DNA of 64,000 bases. It comes from Pinus tabuliformis. Its lineage: Eukaryota; Streptophyta; Pinopsida; Pinales; Pinaceae. How positions within the stretch are numbered: position 1 is the first letter of the stretch; every line of letters begins with the position of its first letter. The stretch spans positions 769,296,720 through 769,360,719 of the forward strand of contig CM062813.1 in the NCBI GenBank assembly GCA_031772625.1, given 5' to 3'. The notes beneath the pieces were generated by a model. It made no database searches and was not told the DNA's origin. It worked only from the letters and a program-made list of their open reading frames with translations. Positions 1 to 9,109 of the stretch are shown in pieces. The translations under genes were made by a program, and so were the position numbers.

Positions 1-1019
1 TAAATCGTTTAATTTGCAAACATCTAATTTTTCAAGGTTTTTCAGGATACTAAATTTTTTTAGACATTAAGTATATTTTAGACAACAAAAAATAACAATG
101 TTGTTAGAAATTGTATTATCAAATTCTAGCCAAAATCTATTAATTAGACAATGTCTAACATTAGGAATAACATAATCATATAAATTAAATGGTTGATAAA
201 TGCAATTAAGAATAAAAAAAGCTTACATATAAATTATATAAATTAACAAACAAAAAATTCATATAAATCAACTTCATATAACTTTATTTTAAATTATCAT
301 TATTATTAATTATAAATAATAAAAATAATTAATATATGAATTAAACTTATATACATTTAAAAAAGATGTAACAAGATTCTTAACTGTGGAGATTTACCAC
401 AGTTCAAATTTCTTAACTTGTAAAAATGCATTGTTAAGCCACTGTATACTAATATCATGGTTTACTAATAACATATGCCCACAAAACATTAAATCATGTT
501 TATATAGCACATGCTCACATGGCATTTTTTAATTAATTAATTTAATTAAAAAGTAAAAAAAAAAAAAATAACTATATTTAACATATATCTTGATAAATCT
601 CAATTTTTAATATAAGAATATATTTCATCAAGGTTAAATCTCTACAATCCATCTAATAACTATGGTTAATAAAATTAAAATTGTAGATATTCTAAAATAA
701 ATAAGTCCTGGTCCATAAACATAATAAAAAACCTCATTAATTTAGAGGTTCTCCATATCCGGCTGAAATAGATTTAAAATTCCAAAATCTTCTCAAAATT
801 TTTAAAATTCCAAAATCTACTCGAAATTTAGGATTCTACGTTAAAAAAATCTCAAAATAAAAAATAAAAACATTTTGTCAAAATGGTACAGTGACTATTT
901 CTTATATATCAATAAATATTTTAAATAAAACTTCGATGTCTTTATATTTTACAATCAGACTTACAGACCTTACATTTAGATATGTTAAGCTATTTGTTTC
1001 ATTGCTATAATAGATATTA
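1..1019. repeat. AT-rich 3' flank of CRK copy A, paralogous to copy B
   Basis: This stretch is AT-rich with no gene. It aligns by eye over its whole length with 29395-29712 and then 31462-32230, which is the same flank in copy B split by a LINE. Shared landmarks include the run around 20-50 (tttgcaaacatcta) and the run around 330-350 (taattaatatatgaatt). It therefore shows what the LINE insertion site in copy B looked like before insertion. Confidence 0.75.
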
Positions 1020-1066
1020 TCTTATTTGTACTGCAGATTTAGCATTCCCTGGGTACCAAATCACCC

Positions 1067-1228
1067 ATGGAAGCAGTGGTGGTGGAATCAGTTGAAAGCA
1101 TATTCAAACAGACCGTGTACAAAAAAGTTGGGATTCTGCCTGTGTACACAAAAGACCAATCTATGCAATTCAGCGTTTGTTTCGTATCTCACATTTCAAG
1201 AAAGGGCCACGAGCTAATCCCACTATGA
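1067..1228 (+). other. Small unrecognised ORF, 53 codons
   Basis: ATG at 1067 opens a 53-residue frame ending with TGA at 1226-1228. It starts MEAVVVESVESIFKQ and ends SRKGHELIPL. I do not recognise it. The corresponding place in copy B (about 32240-32330) lacks roughly 80 bases of it, so the frame is not kept there. It lies downstream of the minus-strand CRK pseudogene. It may be the remnant of another gene's exon or chance; I favour chance or debris. Confidence 0.12.
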
Positions 1229-2208
1229 TGTTGTAACGCTTCTGCCCATCATGCCGGCTACGTTGGTTTGCGTCTGCATATGTGCATGACAATAATTATA
1301 AGTTTTCTTGATAAATTAATGGAAGTCAGTCACCGAATAAGATTTGATCAAGGCTCTTATTGGGGAGGTACTCTTAAACGAGCAACCTTTCTAATCCCTC
1401 TGCATACCAGCCGCTCTTATGTTGAATTTTGAATACAAGTTTAACTTCATTTAGAAATTCCTTCCTTCCATGGATGTGAAGGACAGTTTTTTCACAACCA
1501 TTTCTTTTCCATCCTCGGTAGTTCCTTGAATGATTTAAACGAAAAAAAAAATCTAATGAAACTTTTGTAAAGTAGTGAAGCTTAATTTGCTTCCCGCAAT
1601 ACATTCGTTTTGAGGCTACTAATCTACATCCAACGCTCACTGGTTGATGAGACCAGCGTGTATTATTACTATAATTTAAGGTTCTGAACAGTGTAAACTA
1701 GTACAAACTTTCTTAGCCTTATATTTTACCTTGTATACAGGGCCAAAGCCTTCCTCTCGGAGCTTGTTGTCATCATGAAAGTTATTCGTGGCACCTCGTA
1801 ATGCTTCCATCTTAAATACCATATGTCCATCAGAATCGGTTGCTGTGTTTTCCTCATCTGTATAATGAAAATACAAAGTTACCTTTTGAACAAGCAAAAA
1901 ATGCACTCCAATCCAACTACATGCGGCAGTTTTCAATAACAAGCAATACCCAACAGTCGTTAATATAAATACCTTCATAGCCTTTTCCGAATGTGGAGGG
2001 TTTCAGTCTCTTCCCAGTTGCAAACAAGCATGCCATGAATACGAGAGCCAACCCCCCCACTCCCACAACACCTAAAATTAAAATTGTGTGTGTGCCTTTG
2101 TGTGAAGATTTGGCCTCATCTGTTTTATTGCATAACGGAGTATGCAGCTTTGACTCCAATACTGAATTCCTGCAGCCGTGTCAGAAGTGAACATTTTACT
2201 CATTGAGC

Positions 2209-2217
2209 ATGAAAGGC
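2209..2217. repeat. 9-bp target site duplication, left copy
   Basis: atgaaaggc is identical to 2393-2401 and matches the single copy in CRK copy B (atgacaggc near 33330). Confidence 0.8.
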
Positions 2218-2392
2218 GCGCATCGATTGCAGATTTCCCGAATATTCCTGAATCGACGGACATGGGTGAAGTCAATTTTTTTGACCGCACCCATGTCCGT
2301 CGGATTCCCGAATATTCGGAATATTCGGAGAATCTGCGATCAGCTCACCGATGAAATTCAGAATATTCGGAGAATCTGCAATCAGCTCACCG
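2218..2392. mobile_element. Mutator-type foldback MITE, 175 bp, inside the CRK exon
   Basis: The insert is flanked by a perfect 9-bp direct repeat atgaaaggc (2209-2217 and 2393-2401), the length made by Mutator-like transposases. Its ends are imperfect inverted repeats: gattgcagatttcccgaata near 2225 matches the reverse complement of the right end. The interior folds back further; cgacggacatgggtg (about 2254-2268) pairs exactly with cacccatgtccgtcg (about 2288-2302) across a T-rich loop. A piece of the right arm (gaatattcggagaatctgc) occurs twice in tandem near the right end. There is no coding capacity. Copy B has the uninterrupted site near 33325. Confidence 0.8.
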
Positions 2393-2401
2393 ATGAAAGG
2401 C
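2393..2401. repeat. 9-bp target site duplication, right copy
   Basis: atgaaaggc is identical to 2209-2217. CRK coding sequence resumes directly after it (accttctgc, as in copy B). Confidence 0.8.
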
Positions 2402-2599
2402 ACCTTCTGCTATCTAGAATTTCTGGTGATTTCAAACAAAATTCAACAGAGCAGAACAATGCTCTGATTCCACTGTTGGGGATTTTTCTGTTAAAATCCC
2501 AAAAACAAACAAACAAACTGAATACAGAGACAATGCTCTGTTTTTCTGCCACAAGATCTTTTGCGCAGGGAAGCTAACTTGTTTTCTGAGAACATAAAT

Positions 2600-2995
2600 T
2601 CTTCACACCCAAAAAAAACCTTGCATTCATCAAAATGACTGCCTGTTACAAAAAAAAGTTCTTCCTCTAAACAGAGGGATTACTAAACTACTGTTACAAA
2701 AAAAGAGTCTTCCTCACATAGAGGGATTCACCAACTGCTGTTACAAAACCATCTTCCTCACATAGAGGGATTCACCAACACTGCTTCAGATGCAGTTTCA
2801 CAAATAATCAAAAGAGTCTTCCTCTTAACAGAGGGATTCACCTGAGACTGTGCTGAAGGGCACCTTCCTCTTGACAGAGGGATTCACCAATATATGCTGA
2901 AAAGCATCTTCCTCTTTACAGAGGGATTCACCATGACACTGTGCTGAAAAGCACCTTCCTCTTTAACAGAGGGTTTCACCAAAATTACATTTTAA
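2600..2995 (-). repeat. Array of about eight short units in the outer LTR
   Basis: Degenerate units around cttcctctttacagaggg plus attcacc recur at roughly 30-60-bp spacing. The core cctctttacagagg is nearly palindromic. The related LTR at 54648 has about one such unit (ccctctcagtgaaagagg), so the array looks like an expansion in this LTR lineage. Confidence 0.7.
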
Positions 2996-3099
2996 CAACA
3001 AAATATTACTTTGTTTTCCTCCTGAGATTTTACACTGCTGTGTGTAAAAATCTCATTTACGTTTACTGCTGTAAAAATAGATTTTTACATATACTGCTG

Positions 3100-3338
3100 A
3101 GTTGGAAATAATTAATTCCTACTTGTCTATGGTTGTACTTTTCTATTTGAGGAGTTTGTTCTTATGTAATAGGAATTTAGTTTCTCCTAGTTTAGTGTGT
3201 GGTTGAGAGAATCTCTCAACCACACTATTGTATGTCTAAGATAGCATTCCTATCTTAAGACCATTGATTGTATAAATATGTGTAATTTCCTTATTTAACA
3301 ATGAATAGAATATATTTTGAGTGACTGCAATTTTATCT
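3100..3338 (+). repeat. 5' LTR of the gene-carrying element
   Basis: The 239-bp LTR begins agttggaaat and ends ttttatct. It contains a perfect 14-bp inverted repeat with a one-base centre (gtgtggttgagaga at 3197-3210, tctctcaaccacac at 3212-3225). A second near-perfect hairpin follows (aagatag / ctatctt around 3240-3260). The terminal bases AG...CT are unusual; copia LTRs normally end TG...CA. Confidence 0.88.
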
Positions 3339-3350
3339 TGGTATCAGAGC
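3339..3350 (+). other. Primer-binding site
   Basis: tggtatcagagc is the usual Ty1/copia primer-binding site, complementary to initiator methionine tRNA. It abuts the 5' LTR end at 3338. Confidence 0.85.
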
Positions 3351-4241
3351 TCAGGAGGGTCTGGCCCCTCTTGGGCTTGGCCCCTCCTGGGATGAGGGAA
3401 AATAATTGAGTGTATAATTTCATTATTTGTGTGTCCATCGAAAGCTATATGCGAACAGTGTGGAACCTACGCTTTCGTTCTGGATCTGTCCTTGCGTGTG
3501 GGTTTTGTACTGTTGTTTTAAAGGTCAGCTGCAGTTACGAAGGTGCGGGCAGGAGTGGAATTCTTAGATCTGAGTAGGAAACAACCTCCAGGGTTTAATT
3601 GGTGTGAGGATGCCGAGATCCTTTGGTGTGTCTTCGACAGTAGATTTCTTGCCCGATAATTCTGCTTGATTGATCTGTTCCAGAGATTGTTGACGCGGTT
3701 GTTGGCACAATTTTCTCTTTTTTCCTGACATTGTTGGCAGAGATCCTTTGACATTGAGATTACCCTAATCGATTGTCCTCAGATCCGAGTCTGCTCGATC
3801 TATGCATTGAGGTTGAGATCTCAATTCTGCTCTAATTTTACCAGTGTTGTGTTCGTTGAGGCCGAGATCTAATTGAGATCACTTGAAGTTGAGATCGCTC
3901 CAGAGATCACTTCATTGGTGCTTTTGGAGGCGATGCTTTGTGAGCGGAGGTGTATTGAAACCCGAGATTGCTTTGTATAGGCCGAGGTGCATTAAAGCAA
4001 TCCTAATCTATTGGAGAGAGTTTGAAGCTGAGATCACTCCTTTGATGACTTTTGTTTTCGGTGTAGTAAGATCGCTGGTTGAGTCCGCTGCGAGCTTCCG
4101 ATCTGTCCCAGCAATTGGAGCATATTTTCTGACTTGATAGGTAGCGTAAGTGGCTTTCGATCCGTGTTGAAGATCAAGACTTGATCTGCCTGTATCGTTG
4201 CCATTTGGCGGAGTGCTATCAAGGCTGATTGAAGCCGATTT
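3351..4241 (+). other. Leader of the gene-carrying element, no recognised gene
   Basis: The leader has a short internal duplication near 3356-3400 (ggcccctc...) and many gagatc-containing phrases between 3600 and 4040. Short frames on both strands match nothing I know. It may hold further captured sequence that I cannot identify. Confidence 0.4.
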
Positions 4242-5213
4242 GTGGCAGAAGCTTTGAAAATGGCTCCAGCCGTCGCAATTATAAATAATGGCAGGGTTTG
4301 CCGCGGAAACCCCAGAGCAGTGTGTGTGTTGAGCCGGGATTCAAGCAGCCTGTGGAAGGAGATTCTAAATGGACGAAGTGTCTGTGTCTCTGGTTGGAGG
4401 AATGCCTGGGCTGTGCCATCATCGGTGCCAGTTGTTTCTCTTGGTCGAATTGGTCGGAGTAACCTTACGGTGCCGCTGCTGACAGCCTCGCGGAGGATTT
4501 CAGCACCGTGGGATGTTTTTGGGAAGAAGGGCTCCTGCTTGGCTTGCAGCTGCGTACCTGATAATGGCAATCTGGGCATTGGGCTGCCTGGTTCTGACCA
4601 GGATCAGGAGCAGTTCGTTGGATGGTTCAGACAGGCGTGGCCTTACATACAAGGCCACCGGGGGAGCACGTTCGTTGTCGTGATTTCAGGCGAGATCATG
4701 GCAACTCCTCACATAGACTGCATTCTTCAGGATATTTCTCTCCTCCATGGTTTAGGAATCAAGTTTGTGATTGTTCCAGGAACACATGTTCAGATTGATC
4801 AACTCCTGCAGGAGAGAGGAAACAAGGCCAAATATGTTGGGCGGTATCGAATTACAAATCCTGAATCTTTAGAAGCAGCAATGGAGGCAGCTGGTAGAAT
4901 CCGTCTTACAATAGAGGCCAAACTTTCTCCAGGGCCATCGATTCCAAGTCTTCGGCGACATGGTGACAATGACCGCTGGCATGATGTTGGAGTAAGTGTT
5001 GCCAGTGGGAACTTTCTGGCGGCTAAGCGTAGAGGAGTAGTTGGTGGAATTGATTATATGGCCACTAGAGAGGTAAAAAGAATTGATGGTTCACGGATAC
5101 GGGAGAGACTCGAAGCTAATTGTATTGTCATAGTGAGCTGCATACCTTTCAGAACTAGCGGCCGCAGTCTTCGTGTGCAGAGGTGGTGTACAGAGGGTTC
5201 ATCTCTTGGATGA
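4242..5213 (+). pseudogene. Captured N-acetylglutamate synthase fragment (amino-acid-kinase part)
   Basis: The ORF is 323 codons. Residues about 122-298 match plant N-acetylglutamate synthase, the first enzyme of arginine synthesis in plastids. Visible family motifs are WFRQAWPYIQGHRGSTFVVV, ISGEI, LGIKFVIVPGTHVQID, KYVGRYRIT, EAAMEAAGRIR, IEAKLSPGPSI, RRHGD, GVSVASGNFLAAKRRGVVGG and RIRERLEANCIVIVS. Residues 1-120 are Ser/Arg-rich with few acids and may include the plastid transit peptide. The match ends near residue 298, and the C-terminal acetyltransferase (GNAT) domain is missing, so no complete enzyme could be made. It lies between the LTRs of a non-autonomous element, so it is a transduplicated copy, not the resident gene. 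I cannot tell from the sequence alone whether it derives from spliced RNA. The family call is firm; any function of the fragment is unknown. Confidence 0.85.
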
Positions 5214-5530
5214 TATCGTTGGTGGCGTTGCAGAGGAAAATGGCGGAGTTCGCCAGGGAGAGAAATTGGGATCAGTTCCACAGTCCCCGCAATCTTCTCT
5301 AGGCTCTTGTGGGAGAAGTGGATGTATCGGATATAATGGGTATTTCCATGGAGCGCGTGGAGGTGGCATACGATATGCAGATGAGCGTGCTGGCTTACTG
5401 GAAAGTTGTCACTCTCAGGATGAGCGATGGGATTCCTTTGTATCTCCAGTTCGTTTGTAAAACTCTGGTCATGGATCAGTTTAACTATGAGATCTTGACA
5501 CAAGTGGGAGGTCCCAGATTTGGTGTCATG
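5200..5530 (+). pseudogene. Captured dynamin-related protein fragment (stalk/GED end)
   Basis: Directly after the NAGS piece, in another frame (open region 5309-5758), the translation reads VEVAYDMQMSVLAYWKVVTL, then IPLYLQFVCKTLV, then VGGPRFGVMDQLMG. From memory of the families this resembles the C-terminal stalk/GED segment of plant dynamin-related proteins of the DRP4 (Mx-like) type, which have a YDM-M---AYWK-V--R--D--L-L-F motif. The GTPase domain is absent. After about 5530 the frame continues without family resemblance. It is a second host gene captured next to the first. The match is by pattern only, so the call is moderate. Confidence 0.5.
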
Positions 5531-6029
5531 GATCAGTTGATGGGAAATAGGGCTGCGAGAGGGTTTCTGTTGCTAAGGAAAGAAACCTACCAGCAGCTGC
5601 ACTGGCTCTCGTTTTTCGCCGGTGGCAGCTTGGTGCCCGATGTGTGGCCTGAAAACTGTGGATCAGTATGTGGATCATACTTGGGTAAATGTTTTTTGGT
5701 GAAGTATTTTTTGGAATTTAAATTGATATACATATTGAGATTCCGGACCTCAATATGAAGTTATTTTGTTAGAATTCGCGACTCTAACGAATGACAGGTT
5801 CATGGAAGTTCCAAGAATTTATTTGACAAAGATGCCCAAGATGTGAACTTGGGATAAAGGAGCAGCAACAACAGTTATGGTGGACAACAAAGTAGATTTT
5901 TTGTTTTAGTGTGGTTTGTGGAATAGACTCCCTAGCATATTATTGTAATAGTCATTGTATGTACCAGAAACTCCAAATGTTGAATGTAAGCCTTGTAAAG
6001 GCATTTGAAAGTTCGTGGTGATCTCAAAA

Positions 6030-6420
6030 CCACTTTGTAATGGTTTGTGGTCAGCCTGAAACCATCTTTTGTCACTGTAATGTGATGGTTGGTGGTGAAC
6101 CAGAAACCATCTATAGAGCCTTAGTGGCTACAGGAGTTGCCCGGTGGTGGCACGTGGAGATTTCTGCTCGGTGGAAGCAGATCAGTGTTTTGCCCGGTGG
6201 TGGCATATTGAAGTTGGCGGATTTGCCCGGTGGTGGTAAATCGGACTTGCCCGGTGGTGGCAGCTTGCCTTTGTGGCTGAATGGTTGGTGGTGAGCCAGA
6301 AACCATCTATATAGTCTTTGTGACTGAAGTGCCTTTGTGGCTGAATCGCCTATGTGGCTTGAGGTGCCTTTGTGGCTGTGTGTACACAGGAGCTTTGTGC
6401 TCGTAGGAGCAGGTGGACTG
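6030..6420 (+). repeat. Degenerate short repeats near the 3' end of the element
   Basis: gcccggtggtgg recurs at about 30-45-bp spacing between 6139 and 6262. The phrase ggtgaaccagaaaccatctat recurs near 6090 and 6290, and tgcctttgtggctg recurs three times between 6265 and 6380. The apparent frames here are by-products of these repeats. Confidence 0.7.
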
Positions 6421-6831
6421 CAGTAACACCTGGCTCAGACTCAGATGATTTGCTCTGAGTAGAAGGGGATTGGTGTTTTTCGCGCTAACAACAATGCCAG
6501 GAAGGCCAACTGGCGCGTATGTTAGGCCATTAGTCACGCCAATAGGTGCGGGATTTTTTTTTAAGGATCGCGCCAATTCACCTTCGAGGGGATCTGCGGG
6601 AAGCCTCAACTTCGTTTGACGGTCTGCAAGGGGTGCAGGATCGGAGAAGTTGCAGATCTATCCGGGAGAGGCGAATCGGATCAATTTTGATCAGATCAAT
6701 TCTTCGGTTGTATTGCAAACGCCAAATTTGCAGATTGTGGATCTGTCCAAAGACGGAAAATTGTGTTTTTGGAGGTTTTGTACATGCAATTCTGATAGTG
6801 GTGGATTTGACTATCATGACAAGTAGTCATT

Positions 6832-6840
6832 AAGGGGGGG
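6832..6840 (+). other. Polypurine tract
   Basis: The run aaggggggg lies immediately before the 3' LTR at 6841, the expected plus-strand priming site of an LTR element. Confidence 0.75.
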
Positions 6841-7079
6841 AGTTGGAAATAATTAATTCCTACTTGTCTATGGTTGTACTTTTCTATTTGAGGAGTTTGT
6901 TCCTATGTAATAGGAATTTAGTTTCTCCTAGTTTAGTGTGTGGTTGAGAGAATCTCTCAACCACACTACTGTATGTCTAAGATAGCATTCCTATCTTAAG
7001 ACCATTGATTGTATAAATATGTGTAATTTCCTCATTTAACAATGAATAGAATATATTTTGAGTGACTGCAATTTTATCT
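6841..7079 (+). repeat. 3' LTR of the gene-carrying element
   Basis: 239 bp, nearly identical to 3100-3338 (about three differences, all T/C). It keeps the perfect palindrome (6938-6966) and is followed by the target duplication tgctg. Confidence 0.88.
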
Positions 7080-7084
7080 TGCTG

Positions 7085-7745
7085 TAATAAAAAAATTTAC
7101 TTACATTTACTGCTGTAAATGTAATTCCTTACATTTCATTAGAAAAAATCTCCTTCACTCTCGCGCTGCTGCACCTCTCTTGCTCTTCATGATTTCCCTT
7201 TTCACTGCTGTGTAAAAACACATTTCTTCATTCTCACTTCTCTGGAAAAATTAACCTTAGCTCTGGTTTCATTTTCTTCACACTGCTACGCTCCCCCTCA
7301 CTCATTTCATTGCTCTGTTCTAGTTTTCTTTTATCCGCACTTGATGTGCGTTTCATTGCCCATAAATATGCAATAAACAACGCCCTCAACTCCTTATGCA
7401 CTGTTGTGCATCTCCTCTCATTTTTCTGCCGCCTCTGCAATTAGCACTGCTGTGCGTAACAATTCCTCACTGCACTACTGTGCATATTGCATTGCACATA
7501 TATATTAAAAAAAACTTTTACATATTTTTAACACCATTCATATGCGCTGCCCTTTTAGTTTCACTCGTTATTTTTCATTCATCCTTGCACTGCTGTGCGC
7601 ATACACTAACTCTTTTCACTGCATTACCATGCATAAAAAAAACTCATCCTCACGCTGCTGCGCTTCGTTCTCCACACAAATTATGTATATGCGCTGCCCC
7701 TTTTCACTCTACTATTAACATCTTGCACTTCTGTGCAAACCAAGG
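7085..7745 (-). repeat. Outer LTR: cluster of ctgctg-centred short palindromes
   Basis: About ten motifs of the form cactgctgtgcg or cgctgctgcgc lie here, most of them self-complementary around a CTGCTG/CAGCAG centre. The same kind occurs in the copia LTRs at about 55200-55450 and 60570-60830 (gcacagcagtgc, ttacagcagtaa). There is no coding sequence; several short frames are artefacts of the repeats. Confidence 0.65.
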
Positions 7746-8294
7746 TTCTCCTCCTTTTTTATGAAAGTCAACAGGGACTAAAACCATATCGTATATGTCA
7801 AAACAAAAATAATACATGCCGTAAAACTTAAGAGTTTTACCAACCCTCTGCGAATGCCATTTAATTCTCAGCATGGCGGTTAAGTAATTTAGTCGGCCTT
7901 GTTGACAGAACCGGCGGTCAAACTGAAACGTTTGATTTTACTCCACGCAAGGTTATTTAATGCATGTCTGAACGCAGCTTGGGTTTCATCAACGGTGGAC
8001 AGCGAGCCTTGCAATCGGACGGTTGACGGAGATTTCGGGAGGCCTTTTACTGCTGAACGTTACGTTCCGATATGGCAGGTTTTGCGAACGTACAGAGGAC
8101 CACGCGTCAACAGGTGATTGTATCGGAGGCGTTTGTACGAAAACCACAATTGCAAGAAAGGCGGTCCGATATGTGTCAGTGGTTTTGCTGAAGCAGTTTT
8201 GTTGCTGCGTGCTGGCTGAGTCGGCAACTGACTGGCTGCCGTCGCTGTCCACGTTCGCGTCCACGTTGCCTGCAGTTGGAATTAATATTCCCAC

Positions 8295-8946
8295 AGAGAG
8301 ATCCCTGGTGCACTGGACCAGACCGTAAATCATTTGGGACGCCGAATCCAGAGATGTAGACAAAGCAGATCGTTTCGTTTCGCTTGCTGCTTCAATTGAC
8401 AATTTCTCTAACAGATTGTGTGCAGTACCTTCAAAGTCAGAAGGGACAAACACAACCGTGTTCCTGCTGAAGGTCTCAGCGTAATTAGACCCCAAATCGG
8501 TATCCAGTTGTCGGATGAAATTATAGTTTCCATAGTGTAAGAAACACTGTAAAGGCCAGATACTACCGCCAATGGCATTCCCACAATCTTGTCGAATGTT
8601 GGTGGTTGCAAATTGCCAACAACTGAAGCACTGGTCGGCTGTCATGTCTTCTCTGCATTGGAGGAGGCCATATGTTCTGTCAGGACTTTGGCCATACACA
8701 AATATATTAAACCCAGTTTTGTTGGCCCCTTCAGCAAGCAAGACTATCAAGGACTTTGTTCAGATTTTTCTGAAACGTACTGCCTTCCGTCTAGTTACCG
8801 CCGCCGCATTTAGTCGTCGTTCCATTGCAAATCTGTCCATAAAGTGTAATATTGATGAACATTGGAAGAAGAATAATTAAGTAGAATAGCGTAATACTTT
8901 GGCCCATCCAGCGAGACCGTGCAGAATCCCTTCCATGAAACTTCAT
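8295..8946 (-). pseudogene. CRK copy A, 5' part of exon 1
   Basis: This is the upstream half of the CRK pseudogene whose other half is at 1415-2410. The likely start is ATG at 8946 (MKFHGRDSARS), as in copy B, followed by a hydrophobic signal segment (ITLFYLIILLPMFINITL). The first Gnk2 domain is recognisable (CREDMTADQCFSC, the C-x8-C-x2-C signature). The frame carries a stop after KCGGGN and a shift before EGANKTGFN, so it is dead. Similarity to copy B stops inside the second Gnk2 signature (LVQCTRDLS), where the copia remnant begins. Confidence 0.85.
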
Positions 8947-9109
8947 ATTCGTTACAACTATGATCGCCATCGGACAATGGACAACCTGCACAGATGTTCT
9001 CCACAGAGCATACCCACAATATTAAAATAAATTTTTCTGTTCTGTACAATAAGAACAATGCAGCTAGAGAGACCTTATCCACATACCTGCTTGGCAAACA
9101 CATATCCAC

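Larger units (their letters stand above)
1415..2410 (-). pseudogene. CRK copy A, 3' part: end of exon 1, exon 2, exon 3 remnant
   Basis: This is the downstream half of a minus-strand cysteine-rich receptor-like kinase. The end of exon 1 (2410 to 1973, with a MITE at 2218-2392 inside) encodes the end of the second Gnk2 domain (SKMFTSDTAAGIQYW) and a membrane span (ILILGVVGVGGLALVFMAC). A short deletion next to the span shifts the frame relative to copy B. The exon 1 donor follows 1973. Exon 2 (1857 to 1730, 128 bp, acceptor AG before it and GT after it) encodes the start of the kinase (ATNNFHDDNKLREEGFGPVY), where the glycine loop reads REEGFG instead of GEGGFG. A degraded exon 3 (about 1524 to 1415) still shows KEFLNEVKLVFKIQHK, but its frame is broken before that motif. 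No later kinase exon (HRD, DFG) is found. The upstream half lies at 8295-8946, separated by nested retroelements. Confidence 0.85.
3100..7079 (+). mobile_element. Non-autonomous LTR retroelement carrying host gene fragments
   Basis: Two 239-bp LTRs (3100-3338, 6841-7079) differ at about three positions by eye, so the insertion is young. A 5-bp target duplication tgctg flanks the element (3095-3099 and 7080-7084). The primer-binding site tggtatcagagc directly follows the 5' LTR and a purine run (aaggggggg) precedes the 3' LTR, both typical of Ty1/copia. The 3.5-kb interior has no gag, protease, integrase or reverse transcriptase that I can find. It holds pieces of two host genes (4242-5160 and about 5200-5530), then repeat-rich sequence. 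As a non-autonomous element it looks whole. It is inserted in the LTR of an older copia remnant. Confidence 0.88.
2411..8294 (-). mobile_element. Ty1/copia LTR remnant in CRK copy A, host of a nested element
   Basis: This is a fossil: one long LTR plus the first few dozen bases of the internal region; the rest of the element is absent. In minus orientation the LTR runs from about 8294 to 2474, excluding the nested element 3100-7084, so about 1.8 kb. It ends in cccaaca, followed by a primer-binding-like site (2472-2461, one base from tggtatcagagc). It is a diverged relative of the LTRs at 54648-55665 and 60019-60947, sharing the junction sequence, the cagcag-centred short palindromes and the block near gcattaaat...gcgtggagtaaa. 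It interrupts CRK exon 1; copy B shows the uninterrupted exon. Confidence 0.7.

Noticed and set aside
2600-2995. CRISPR-like appearance of regularly repeated units
   Set aside because: Units are degenerate, spacing is irregular, and they lie within a plant LTR.
6040-6833. Small frames on both strands near the end of the inner LTR element
   Set aside because: They follow the gcccggtggtgg and tgcctttgtggctg repeats and match nothing.
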